Origin: Agromyces ramosus
GTDB lineage: Bacteria > Actinomycetota > Actinomycetes > Actinomycetales > Microbacteriaceae
Reading direction: 5' to 3'
DNA length: 64,000 bases
NCBI RefSeq assembly: GCF_004216665.1
Contig: NZ_SGWY01000002.1
Span: forward strand, 844,685 to 908,684
Shown here: piece by piece, positions 24,245-32,508 of the stretch
Layout: every line of letters starts with the position of its first letter
How positions within the stretch are numbered: the stretch's first letter is position 1
Made by a program: the position numbers and the translations under genes
The notes under the pieces: model-generated
The model's database searches: none
The model's input: only the letters and a program-made list of their open reading frames with translations
What the model was told of the DNA's origin: nothing

Positions 24245-24597
24245 ACCTGCCGCAGCTGCGATCCGGAAATCCGCGCATGTGATTCCCGAACGACAACAGG
24301 ACTCGGCCGGCGCAGGACCTCATGGGAACTTCGTGCCGACCGATTCGGTCACGGCTGGGTCCGCCCGCGCATGTGGTCTGCGACGCGGGTTCGCGGATCT
24401 TGCAGCGGGCTCGCAAACACGACGAGCTGGCCGTGTCGCGCTTCATCCCCGCATTTGATTGAGCGTGAGGGCGCCGTGAGGATCGGGCGGGTGGGCGTTA
24501 GGGATCCGTGAGGATGGGCTCCGCAACATGTGCTCGGGTGTTGCATCGCAGGTGCGATGACGTCGGTCCGCCGAGGTATTGCAGGAGGAGCTTGCAG
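24245..24597. other. Leader region of the KimA-like permease gene
   Basis: 353 bases without a credible ORF. It contains three CGTGAGG direct repeats (24464-24513) and a purine-rich Shine-Dalgarno AGGAGGAG before 24598. I looked for the conserved blocks of the c-di-AMP (ydaO) riboswitch that controls kimA in Bacillus and did not find them. Confidence 0.5.
24464..24513 (+). promoter_or_regulatory. Three CGTGAGG direct repeats, candidate KdpE-type binding sites
   Basis: Copies begin at 24464, 24475 and 24507, so they are 11 and 32 bases apart, close to one and three helical turns. Direct repeats on one face of the helix are what OmpR-family regulators bind. A fourth CGTGAGG occurs at 26604-26610 before the KdpC remnant. 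Binding is inferred. Confidence 0.4.
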
Positions 24598-26577
24598 ATG
24601 CGCGATTGGACCGAGTTCGAGTTCCCGGCCACCGTGCCCGGCCCGGCCGTGGGCCGCCCGAGGACGCCGCTCTCGCAATGGCTCTTCCAGCACAAGGTGC
24701 CGCCCGCCGGCCCGGAGATCGGGGAGTCGACGGTCCCGCAGCATTCCTGGTGGAAGGTGATGTCCCTGACGGGCGTCGACTACTTCTCCACACTGTCGTA
24801 CCTTCCCTCGATCGCCGTCCTCGCCGCCGGCGCGGTCTCGCCGATCGCCACGCTGTTGATCGTCGCGCTGACCCTGCTCGGCGTGTTGCCGATGTATCGG
24901 CGGGTTGCCGAGGAGAGTCCCCATGGACAGGGCTCGATCGCGATGCTCGAGCGGTTGCTCCCGTTCTGGCGGGGAAAGATCTTCGTCCTCGCGCTGCTCG
25001 GCTTCGTCGCGACGTCGTGGATCATCACCATCACGCTGTCATCCGCGGATGCGTCGGTGCACCTCATCGAGAATCCCCTCGCGCCCGAGGCGCTGGACGG
25101 GCAGGCGGTCACGATCACGATCGTGTTGCTGCTCATACTGGGCGGCGTGTTCCTGCTCGGATTCACGGAGGCGGTGAATGTCGCCATTCCCCTCGTGGCG
25201 GTCTTCCTCGGGCTCAACGCGATCGTCATCATCACGGGCCTGATCGATCTGGCCGCCGACCCGGTGGTGGTCGACGACTGGTGGGCGGTGCTGACCTCGA
25301 GCGGCGGGGGCTTCTCCGGCGTCCTGCTCCCGGCCCTGCTCGCATTCCCCCTGCTCGTGCTCGGGCTCTCGGGCTTCGAGACCGGTGTCAGCCTGATGCC
25401 CCTCGTCAGCGCGACAGGTGAGACCCCGCAGGAACGGCTTGCATCACGGATCCGGAACACCAAGAAGCTCCTCACTACGGCAGCGCTGATCATGAGCGTG
25501 TACCTGATCTCGAGCAGCTTCGTCACGACGTTGCTGATCCCGCCGGAGGCGATCGAGCCGGGCGGGGAGGCGAACGGCCGAGCGCTCGCGTACCTTGCTC
25601 ATGGGTTCTTCGGGGACGCGTTCGGAACCGTTTACGACATCAGCAGCATCCTGATCCTCTGGTTCGCCGGGGCGTCGGCGATGGCCGGATTGATCAACAT
25701 CGTGCCGCGGTACCTCCCGGCATACGGGATGGCGCCCGAATGGAGCCGCGCGATCCGCCCCGTCGTGCTGGTGTACACGACGATCAGCATCATCATCACG
25801 ATCGCGTTCGACGCGGATGTCGATGCGCAGGCAGGTGCGTATGCCACCGGCATCCTGGCGATGATGGTGTCGGCCTCGGTCGCTGTGCTGATCTCCGCGG
25901 TCCGCCGTCGCCAGCCGCTCTCGATCGTCGGGTTCGCCGCGCTGACCGTCATCCTCGGCTACGCGCTCGTGGCCAACGTGATCGAGAGGCCCGACGGTCT
26001 TGCGATCTCGGCGATGTTCATCCTCGCCATCGTCGTGGTGTCGATCATCTCCCGGGTGTCACGCACGACCGAGATACGCGCCGAACGGATCGAGTTCGAC
26101 GAGACTGCCCGCCGGTTCATTGCGGACTCGCTCGCGTACGACGGCCAGCTCAACCTGATCGCGAATCGACCCGGCGTCGGCGACGCCGCCGAATACGCCG
26201 AGAAGGAACTCAATCAGCGCCGCCTCAATCCGGTGCCCGGTATGGCCGACGTGATATTCCTCGAGATCCACGTCGTCGACCCATCCGTGTTCCGCGAGGT
26301 GCTGCAGGTTCGTGGCGTCGAGGTCGACGGTCATCGGGTGCTTCGTGCCGAGAGTCCCGCTGCGCCGAACGCGATCGCTGCGATCCTGATGGCGATGCGC
26401 GATGCGACCGGCGTGCAACCTCACGCCTACTTCGAGTGGTCCGAGGGCAATCCGCTCTTGCACATGGTCCGCTACATCCTCCTCGGACGCGGTGACACTC
26501 CTCCGGTCGTGCGTGAGATCATCCGCGAGGTGGAGAAGGATCCAGCCGAGCGACCCGTGATCCACGTGGGCGGGTAG
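24598..26577 (+). CDS. KimA-like APC-superfamily permease, probable K+ importer
   Basis: 659 residues. About twelve hydrophobic segments occupy residues 60-500, beginning with the highly characteristic [20 protein letters not shown] and [20 protein letters not shown], which match the KimA/YdaO branch as I recall it, rather than general amino-acid permeases. A cytosolic C-terminal domain follows (~510-659, [20 protein letters not shown] and later alpha/beta pattern), as in KimA of Bacillus subtilis (607 residues). KimA is a proton-coupled potassium symporter. ATG 24598 follows AGGAGGAG. It lies immediately upstream of a KdpC remnant, kdpD and kdpE, which supports potassium rather than amino acids as substrate. 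Transport itself is inferred. Confidence 0.78.
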   Translation: MRDWTEFEFPATVPGPAVGRPRTPLSQWLFQHKVPPAGPEIGESTVPQHSWWKVMSLTGVDYFSTLSYLPSIAVLAAGAVSPIATLLIVALTLLGVLPMYRRVAEESPHGQGSIAMLERLLPFWRGKIFVLALLGFVATSWIITITLSSADASVHLIENPLAPEALDGQAVTITIVLLLILGGVFLLGFTEAVNVAIPLVAVFLGLNAIVIITGLIDLAADPVVVDDWWAVLTSSGGGFSGVLLPALLAFPLLVLGLSGFETGVSLMPLVSATGETPQERLASRIRNTKKLLTTAALIMSVYLISSSFVTTLLIPPEAIEPGGEANGRALAYLAHGFFGDAFGTVYDISSILILWFAGASAMAGLINIVPRYLPAYGMAPEWSRAIRPVVLVYTTISIIITIAFDADVDAQAGAYATGILAMMVSASVAVLISAVRRRQPLSIVGFAALTVILGYALVANVIERPDGLAISAMFILAIVVVSIISRVSRTTEIRAERIEFDETARRFIADSLAYDGQLNLIANRPGVGDAAEYAEKELNQRRLNPVPGMADVIFLEIHVVDPSVFREVLQVRGVEVDGHRVLRAESPAAPNAIAAILMAMRDATGVQPHAYFEWSEGNPLLHMVRYILLGRGDTPPVVREIIREVEKDPAERPVIHVGG

Positions 26578-26585
26578 CTGACCGA

Positions 26586-26612
26586 CGCACCTCATCCATG
26601 GTGCGTGAGGTG
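26586..26612 (+). promoter_or_regulatory. Overlapping alternative hairpins at the KdpC-remnant ribosome site
   Basis: CGCACC (26586-26591) can pair with GGTGCG (26600-26605), or CACCTCA (26588-26594) with TGAGGTG (26606-26612). The two pairings exclude each other, and the second covers the GAGG that would serve TTG 26617. Confidence 0.4.
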
Positions 26613-26616
26613 ATCA

Positions 26617-26823
26617 TTGGGATCGGGCTCGGGCCTGGACCCGCACATCAGTCCCGAGTACGCGCTGCTGCAGGTGGGCCGCGTTGCGGAGGCGCGGGGT
26701 CTCGAGGCATCCGAACTGCGCGAACTCGTGGAGTCTAGGATTCAGGCACGGGACCTCGGGTACCTGGGCGAACCCACCGTGAACGTGCTGCAACTGAATC
26801 TCGCCCTCGCGGAACTCGGCTAG
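26617..26823 (+). pseudogene. kdpC: KdpC C-terminal remnant, open frame of 68 residues
   Basis: The encoded chain begins [20 protein letters not shown] and ends [18 protein letters not shown], which is the conserved C-terminal half of KdpC, including [10 protein letters not shown]. The N-terminal membrane helix and the first ~100 residues of a normal (~190-residue) KdpC are absent. A TGA at 26611-26613 closes the frame just upstream, so TTG 26617 is the only usable start; GTGAGG precedes it. The frame has no internal stop, and kdpD begins ten bases after its TAG. kdpFAB are not in the window. It is either a relic of a deleted kdpFABC operon or a retained mini-protein; intactness of its motif favours recent loss or selection. 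Confidence 0.75.
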
Positions 26824-26833
26824 GAGCAGGCGC

Positions 26834-29317
26834 ATGAAGAGGGGGCAGCTTCGGGTGTTCCTGGGCGCCGCTCCCGGCGTCGGCAAGACCTACACCATGC
26901 TCGAGGAGGGCCGACGCCTTCGCAACGACGGCCATGACGTCGTCGCGGCCTTCGTCGAGACACATGGCCGGGCGGCCACCGCCGCGGTGATCGGCGACCT
27001 CGAGGTCGTGCCCCGCCGCTCCGAGACGCACCGGGGCATGGCCCTCGAGGAGATGGACGTCGGCGCCGTGCTGGCGCGCAAGCCCGAGATCGCCCTCGTC
27101 GACGAACTCGCGCACACGAACGCGCCCGGCTCGCGGCATCCGAAGCGCTGGCAGGACGTCGAGGACCTGCTCGCCGCGGGCATCGACGTGCTCTCGACGG
27201 TGAACGCCCAGCACATCGAGTCGCTCGGCGACGTCGTGCTGCAGATCACGGGCGTGCCCCAACCCGAGACGATCCCCGACTCGGTGCTGCGCTCCGCCGA
27301 CCAGATCGAGGTGATCGACCTCGCCCCGCAAGCGCTGCGCGATCGACTCGCGAGCGGACTCGTCTACCCCGCCGAGCGCATCGACGCCGCCCTGTCGAAC
27401 TACTTCCGGCTCGGCAACCTCACCGCGCTCCGCGAGCTCGCGCTGCTCTGGCTCGCCGACGAGGTCGAGAAGGCGCTCAAGGCCTACCGTGCCGAGCACG
27501 GCATCACGGGCAAGTGGGAGGCGAGGGAGCGAGTGGTCGTCGCACTGACCGGCGGCCCCGAAGGAGAGACGCTGCTCCGTCGCGGCGCACGCATCGCCGC
27601 CCGCAGCTCCGGCGGCGAGCTGCTCGCCGTGCACGTCACGACCCCCGACGGGCTGCGGGCCCGTCACCCTGAGGCCCTGGCCAGACAGCGTGCCCTCGTC
27701 GAGCAGCTCGGCGGCACCTTCCACCAAGTCGTCGGCGAGGACGTACCGCGAGCCCTCGTCGACTTCGCGAGGGCGTCGGATGCCACGCAGCTGGTGCTCG
27801 GCGTCAGCCGCCGATCCCGCCTCGCCGCCGCCTTCACCGCGCCGGGCATCGGCGCGACCGTCATCCGCGAGTCGGGCGACATCGACGTGCACATCGTGAC
27901 GCACGCGGCCGCCGGCTCCGCATTCTCGCTTCCCCGGCTCGGCGGCGCGCTCAGCCGCACGAGGCTCGTCGCGGGTTTCGTCGTCGCGCTCGTCGTGGGC
28001 CCGCTGCTCAGTTGGGTCCTCACGATCTTCCATACCGAGTCCTCGATCACGAGCGACGTGCTCGCCTACCAGCTGCTCGTCATCGTCGTGGCGCTCGTGG
28101 GAGGGCTCTGGCCCGCGCTCTTCACCGCCGTGCTCTCGGGCGTCACCCTCAACTACCTCTTCATCGAGCCCCTCCACACGCTCACGATCGCCGAGCCCCG
28201 GCAGCTGCTCGTCCTCGTGCTCTACGTCGCCAATGCCCTGCTCGTGAGCATCGTGGTCGACCAGGCGGCGCGGCGCACCCGCGAGGCCCGGCGTGCCGCC
28301 GCCGAATCGCAGCTGCTCGCCACGATGTCAGGAAGCGTGCTCCGCGGCGAAGATGCGCTGCAGGCGATGGTGACCCGCACCCGCGAGGCGTTCGGCCTCA
28401 CCGGGGTTCGCCTCCTCGTCGACGGCGAGCCGCGAGTTGCCGACGGCGAGCCGACCCGCGACGACCGGGTGACGAACATCCCGATCGGCACGCGGGGCGT
28501 GCTCGAGCTGCACGGACCCGACCTGGAAGCATCCGAGCGCCGCCTGCTGCAGGTCATCGCCACCCAGCTGGACGCCGCGATCGAACACGGCACCCTCGCG
28601 AGCGCCGCCGAAGCTGCCGACGAGCTCGCTGAGACGGACAAGGTGCGCTCGGCGCTCCTCGCCGCCGTTGGACACGACCTGCGCCGCCCGCTCACGTCGG
28701 CGTCGGCCGCCATCAGCGCGCTGCGCTCGCCCGAGGTCTCGCTCCCGCCAGAGCAGAGGACGGAGTTGCTCGACACCGCCGCCGAGAGCCTCGATTCCCT
28801 CGCCGCGCTCGTCACCAACCTGCTCGACGCGAGCCGGCTCCAGGCGGGCGCGCTCGCCGTCACACTCGCACCGACCGACATGGCCGACGTCGTATTCCCG
28901 GCGCTCGACGAGCTCGAGTTCGGCCCCGGAGAGGTCGAGCTCGACCTTGCCGACGAACTGCGGCCGGTGCTCGCCGACGCGGGGCTCCTGCAGCGCGTCA
29001 TCGTGAACCTGCTCGCGAACGCGGTGCGCCACTCCCCCGACGGCGAGCGGGTGCGGGTCGCCGCAAGCTCGTTCCGCGGCCGTACCGAGCTGCGGGTCGT
29101 CGACCGCGGACCCGGAATTCCCGCCGAGCGACGCGACGGGGTGTTCACGCCGTTCCAACGGCTCGGCGACACCGACAACGACACGGGCCTCGGCTTGGGC
29201 CTTGCGCTCTCGAAGGGGTTCGTCGAAGGCATGGACGGCACGATCGACGTCGAGGACACGCCAGGCGGCGGGCTCACCATGGTCGTCACGCTCCCCACCG
29301 CAGAGGAGGCGCCATGA
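26834..29317 (+). CDS. kdpD: KdpD-type sensor histidine kinase
   Basis: 827 residues. Order: KdpD sensor domain (1-~215) with Walker A GAAPGVGKT (11-19) and VDELAHTNAPGSRHPKRW; a UspA-like domain (~225-360); four transmembrane helices of the DUF4118 region (~375-480); a GAF-like stretch; HisKA with His614 (VGHDLRRPLTSA); and HATPase (NLLANAVRHSP, then GLGLGLALSKGF). This is the complete KdpD architecture that senses potassium or ionic state. ATG 26834 follows TAGGAG, ten bases after the KdpC remnant. Its stop overlaps kdpE by ATGA. The adjacent transporter is KimA-like instead of KdpFAB, so the kinase has probably been redirected. Confidence 0.9.
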   Translation: MKRGQLRVFLGAAPGVGKTYTMLEEGRRLRNDGHDVVAAFVETHGRAATAAVIGDLEVVPRRSETHRGMALEEMDVGAVLARKPEIALVDELAHTNAPGSRHPKRWQDVEDLLAAGIDVLSTVNAQHIESLGDVVLQITGVPQPETIPDSVLRSADQIEVIDLAPQALRDRLASGLVYPAERIDAALSNYFRLGNLTALRELALLWLADEVEKALKAYRAEHGITGKWEARERVVVALTGGPEGETLLRRGARIAARSSGGELLAVHVTTPDGLRARHPEALARQRALVEQLGGTFHQVVGEDVPRALVDFARASDATQLVLGVSRRSRLAAAFTAPGIGATVIRESGDIDVHIVTHAAAGSAFSLPRLGGALSRTRLVAGFVVALVVGPLLSWVLTIFHTESSITSDVLAYQLLVIVVALVGGLWPALFTAVLSGVTLNYLFIEPLHTLTIAEPRQLLVLVLYVANALLVSIVVDQAARRTREARRAAAESQLLATMSGSVLRGEDALQAMVTRTREAFGLTGVRLLVDGEPRVADGEPTRDDRVTNIPIGTRGVLELHGPDLEASERRLLQVIATQLDAAIEHGTLASAAEAADELAETDKVRSALLAAVGHDLRRPLTSASAAISALRSPEVSLPPEQRTELLDTAAESLDSLAALVTNLLDASRLQAGALAVTLAPTDMADVVFPALDELEFGPGEVELDLADELRPVLADAGLLQRVIVNLLANAVRHSPDGERVRVAASSFRGRTELRVVDRGPGIPAERRDGVFTPFQRLGDTDNDTGLGLGLALSKGFVEGMDGTIDVEDTPGGGLTMVVTLPTAEEAP

Positions 29318-30015
29318 GGATCCTCGTCGCCGACGACGACGCCCAGCTCCAGCGGGCGCTTCGCATCACGCTCGCCTCGCGCGGGTACGAGGTGGTCTCC
29401 GCGGGCGACGGTGCCGAGGCGATCGAGCTCGCGGCAAGCGCCCATCCCGATCTCCTCCTGCTCGACCTCGGGATGCCCCAGGTCGACGGCATGGACGTGA
29501 TCCGGGCGGTGCGCGCGTGGTCCAGAATGCCGATCCTCGTGCTGTCGGGACGCACCGACTCGGCCGAGAAGGTCGAGGCGCTCGACGCCGGCGCCGACGA
29601 CTACGTCACGAAGCCCTTCGCCATGGACGAGCTGCTCGCCCGGATCCGGGCCCGAGCCCGTGCCACGGGGGCCGACGAGTCGGATGCCGCGACGGTCGCG
29701 ATCGGCGACCTCGTCGTCGACCTCGCGGCCAGGACGATCCGACGCGCGACGTCGACGAACGCCGACGGCAGCGCCGCGGCATCCGTGCGCCTGACACCGA
29801 CGGAATGGCGGCTGCTCGAACAGTTCCTCAAGAACCCCGGCAAGCTCCTCACGCGCCAGATGCTGCTCTCGGAGGTGTGGGGGCCGTACCACGCGAACGA
29901 CGCCGGCTACCTGCGCCTCTACGTGGCGCAACTGCGCCGCAAGCTCGAACCCATCCCATCCGAGCCGACGCACTTCCTCACCGAGCCCGGGATGGGGTAC
30001 CGGTTCGAACCCTGA
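29314..30015 (+). CDS. kdpE: KdpE-type response regulator
   Basis: 233 residues. A receiver domain with acidic triad D7-D8-D9 region and phospho-acceptor Asp51 (LLLLDLGMPQVDG), the DAGADDYVTKPF signature, and an OmpR-type winged helix (PTEWRLLEQFLKNPGKLL, YLRLYVAQLRRKLEP, GMGYRFEP). The start overlaps kdpD by four bases. It should bind direct repeats upstream of its target; CGTGAGG repeats before the KimA-like gene are candidates. An insertion of ~15 residues (RATSTNADGSAAASVR) lies between the domains. It ends the operon. Confidence 0.88.
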   Translation: MRILVADDDAQLQRALRITLASRGYEVVSAGDGAEAIELAASAHPDLLLLDLGMPQVDGMDVIRAVRAWSRMPILVLSGRTDSAEKVEALDAGADDYVTKPFAMDELLARIRARARATGADESDAATVAIGDLVVDLAARTIRRATSTNADGSAAASVRLTPTEWRLLEQFLKNPGKLLTRQMLLSEVWGPYHANDAGYLRLYVAQLRRKLEPIPSEPTHFLTEPGMGYRFEP

Positions 30016-30311
30016 TTCACTGAGGGTGCCGCGCCAGGGCCCGAGCTGGACTACCGACGCAATGCAGCACCGCGGTGACGTCATGGGAGGACCCCGCGCA
30101 ACGCTCGCTCGCACCCGCTCGACGGTGCTCGCGCTGATCTCGCCTGTCATGTCGGTACCGCTCTCGCGTGTGACACGTCAGTGTCTTCTCCACCAAGCAC
30201 CCCGGGGGTCACCAGTACCCCTGGCCAGTAGCGACGACGGGCGCGACGAGCCGAGGGGACGGGCAGGCTCGTTGCTGTCACCGACCACCCAGGTCATGAA
30301 AGGACAGCATC
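30016..30311. other. Intergenic region between kdpE and the epoxide hydrolase
   Basis: 296 bases. It holds the 5-bp inverted repeat GACAC-GTCA-GTGTC at 30172-30185 and a CCCCGGGGG/CCCCTGG-rich patch. No promoter I can defend, no ORF of substance and no clear terminator for kdpE were found. Confidence 0.5.
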
Positions 30312-31508
30312 ATGAGCACCATCATCGACAGCATCACCAGCATCCGGCCGTTCGCGGTCGAGTTCTCGCAGGAACAGATCGACGACGCGCGCCGGCGGAT
30401 CGCGGCGACGCGATTCCCGAGCCGGGAGCTCGTCCAGGATCGCTCGCAGGGGGTGCAGCTCGCGACGCTGCACGCGCTTGCGCGGTACTGGTCGGACGAG
30501 TACGACTGGCGCAGGGTCGAACGACGGCTGAATGCGCTGCCGCAGTTCACGACCGAGATCGACGGGGTCGAGATCCACTTCATCCACGTGAGGTCGCCGC
30601 ACGAGAACGCGATGCCGCTGATCATGACGCACGGCTGGCCTGGTTCGGTCATCGAGCTGCTCGACACCGTCGGCCCACTGACCGACCCGACCGCGCACGG
30701 CGGCTCCGCCGAGGACGCGTTCCACGTCGTGCTGCCGTCCCTGCCCGGCTACGGCTTCTCGGGCGAACCGACCGAGCTCGGCTGGGAGAACGGCCCCATC
30801 GCGAGCGCCTGGGCCAAGCTCATGGACCGCCTCGGCTACACGCGCTACGTCGCCCAGGGCGGCGACGTGGGCGCCGCGGTCACCGACGCGATGGGCCGCC
30901 AGGGACCCGACGGGCTGATCGGCATCCACATGAACCTGCTCGCCCTCGCGATCGGCGTCAAGGACATCCTCCCGGCCGAGTCGGAGCCGGAACGCGCCGC
31001 GCACGCCGCCCTCGACACGTTCACCACGGACGGCTTCGGCTACTTCCTCGAGCAGTCCACGCGTCCGCAGACGATCGGCTACTCGCTGCTCGACTCGCCG
31101 ATCGGCCTCGCCGCCTGGATGCTCGACCACGACACCGACAGCTACCTCAAGATCACCCGCGCGTTCGTCGACGGCGACCCCGTCGGCAACCTCACCCGTG
31201 ACCAGATCCTCGACAACATCACCCTGTACTGGATGACGGGAACCGGCGCGTCGGCCGCCCGGTGGTACTGGGAGTTCGGCCGGTTCCTGGCCGCGTCCCA
31301 CGGCCACACCCCGCCGCCGGTGCAGGTCCCGGTCACGTTCACGACCTTCCCGGGCGAGCTCTTCCCATCTCCGCGCACCTGGGTCGAGACGGTCTACCCG
31401 ACCACCACGTACTTCAACGAGGTCGACCGCGGTGGTCACTTCGCGGCCTGGGAGGAGCCCGAGCTCTTCACGGCCGAGGTGCGTGCTGCGTTCAGGTCGC
31501 TGCGCTGA
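30312..31508 (+). CDS. Epoxide hydrolase (alpha/beta hydrolase with EHN domain)
   Basis: 398 residues. An N-terminal EHN domain (~10-115, IRPFAVEFSQEQIDDARRRI, RFPSREL) precedes the alpha/beta hydrolase core: oxyanion HGWPG (107-111), nucleophile Asp185 in AQGGDVGAAVTD, and His376 in VDRGGHFAAWEEP. The cap Tyr residues expected to activate the epoxide are in the lid region. Microsomal-type epoxide hydrolases turn epoxides into diols; the natural substrate cannot be read. ATG 30312 is preceded by AAAGGA. The oxidoreductase gene follows with a one-base TGATG overlap, so the two are co-translated. Confidence 0.87.
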   Translation: MSTIIDSITSIRPFAVEFSQEQIDDARRRIAATRFPSRELVQDRSQGVQLATLHALARYWSDEYDWRRVERRLNALPQFTTEIDGVEIHFIHVRSPHENAMPLIMTHGWPGSVIELLDTVGPLTDPTAHGGSAEDAFHVVLPSLPGYGFSGEPTELGWENGPIASAWAKLMDRLGYTRYVAQGGDVGAAVTDAMGRQGPDGLIGIHMNLLALAIGVKDILPAESEPERAAHAALDTFTTDGFGYFLEQSTRPQTIGYSLLDSPIGLAAWMLDHDTDSYLKITRAFVDGDPVGNLTRDQILDNITLYWMTGTGASAARWYWEFGRFLAASHGHTPPPVQVPVTFTTFPGELFPSPRTWVETVYPTTTYFNEVDRGGHFAAWEEPELFTAEVRAAFRSLR

Positions 31509-32452
31509 TGTTCGCGCTCCGCGCCTACGCACCGGGTGAGCCGGCACGACTCGCCTTCGACGAGGCCCCTTCGCCCGACCTCGGACCACGGGATGTCCTG
31601 GTCCGAGTGCACGCCAGCGGCGTCAGCCCGGGCGAGCTGGACTGGCCGGGGGCGTGGCTCGACCACGACGCCACGCCCCGCGTGCCGCCGATCGTCCCGG
31701 GGCACGAAGTCGCCGGCGTCATCGAGGCGGTCGGCTCGGACGCGACGGGCTTCGCCGTCGGGAACGAGGTCTTCGGCTACATCGACGTCCATCGTGACGG
31801 AGCCGACGCGGAGTACGTCGCCGTCCGGGCCGACACCGGCGAACTCGCTCCGAAGCCCAGCAGGCTGACCCACCCGGAGGCGGCGGCGGTCCCGCTGTCC
31901 GCCCTGACGGCGTGGCAGGCGCTCTTCGATCACGCGGACCTGCAACCCGACCAGCGAGTGCTCGTCCACGGCGGTGCCGGGGGCGTCGGGACGTTCGCCG
32001 TCCAGTTCGCCCGCTGGCGGGGCGCCCACGTCGTGGCGACGAGTTCCGAGCGCGATCGTTCGTTCGTGAGCGAACTGGGAGCCGACGAGGTGATCGACTA
32101 TCGCGGCACGCGGTTCGAGGACACCGTGGCGGAGGTGGATCTGGTCCTGGACACGGTGGGAGGAGACACGTGGTCGCGATCATGGGACGTGATCCGCCCC
32201 GGGGGGCGACTCGTGTCGATCGCCGTCCCGCGTCCACCCGACCGCGACGAAGCCGACGGGCGCCGGGCGGTCTGGTTCGTCGTCCGGCCGGATGTCCGGC
32301 AGCTGGTCGAGATCGGCCGGTTGCTCGACGCCGGGCTCGTCCGGTCGATCGTCTCTGACATCCTGCCGCTCGCCCGTGGCGCAGAGGCCTACGGGCCCGG
32401 CGCCCGGCGCAGCGGGCCGGGCAAGGTGGTGCTGTCCGTGGCCGGCGACTGA
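31508..32452 (+). CDS. NADP-dependent quinone oxidoreductase-like MDR protein
   Basis: 314 residues of the medium-chain dehydrogenase/reductase superfamily. A GroES-like N-terminal domain (~1-120, VLVRVHASGVSPGELDW, IVPGHEVAGVIEAVG) is followed by a Rossmann domain with VLVHGGAGGVGTFAVQFARW. The Cys/His zinc ligands of alcohol dehydrogenases are missing, so it belongs with zinc-free quinone or enone reductases. The start ATG is embedded in the stop of the epoxide hydrolase. The pairing suggests detoxification of reactive epoxides, enones or quinones, but no substrate is shown. It converges on the LuxR gene with an intervening hairpin at 32472-32508. Confidence 0.83.
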   Translation: MFALRAYAPGEPARLAFDEAPSPDLGPRDVLVRVHASGVSPGELDWPGAWLDHDATPRVPPIVPGHEVAGVIEAVGSDATGFAVGNEVFGYIDVHRDGADAEYVAVRADTGELAPKPSRLTHPEAAAVPLSALTAWQALFDHADLQPDQRVLVHGGAGGVGTFAVQFARWRGAHVVATSSERDRSFVSELGADEVIDYRGTRFEDTVAEVDLVLDTVGGDTWSRSWDVIRPGGRLVSIAVPRPPDRDEADGRRAVWFVVRPDVRQLVEIGRLLDAGLVRSIVSDILPLARGAEAYGPGARRSGPGKVVLSVAGD

Positions 32453-32471
32453 CTGAGAGACCGAACCCACC

Positions 32472-32508
32472 GCCGGCTGGCGCCGCCCCTCTGACAGCGC
32501 TAGCCGGC
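32472..32508. terminator. Hairpin between the oxidoreductase and LuxR genes
   Basis: GCCGGCTGGC (32472-32481) pairs with GCTAGCCGGC (32499-32508), nine of ten positions plus one G-T, with a 17-base loop. The right arm overlaps the stop of the convergent LuxR gene. Confidence 0.5.

Noticed and set aside
24245-24597. Possible c-di-AMP (ydaO/kimA) riboswitch
   Set aside because: The conserved blocks of that riboswitch could not be recognised in the leader; only phased repeats were found.
29998-30012. GGTTCGAACCC resembling a tRNA T-loop
   Set aside because: It encodes the YRFEP end of KdpE, and no cloverleaf or acceptor stem surrounds it.
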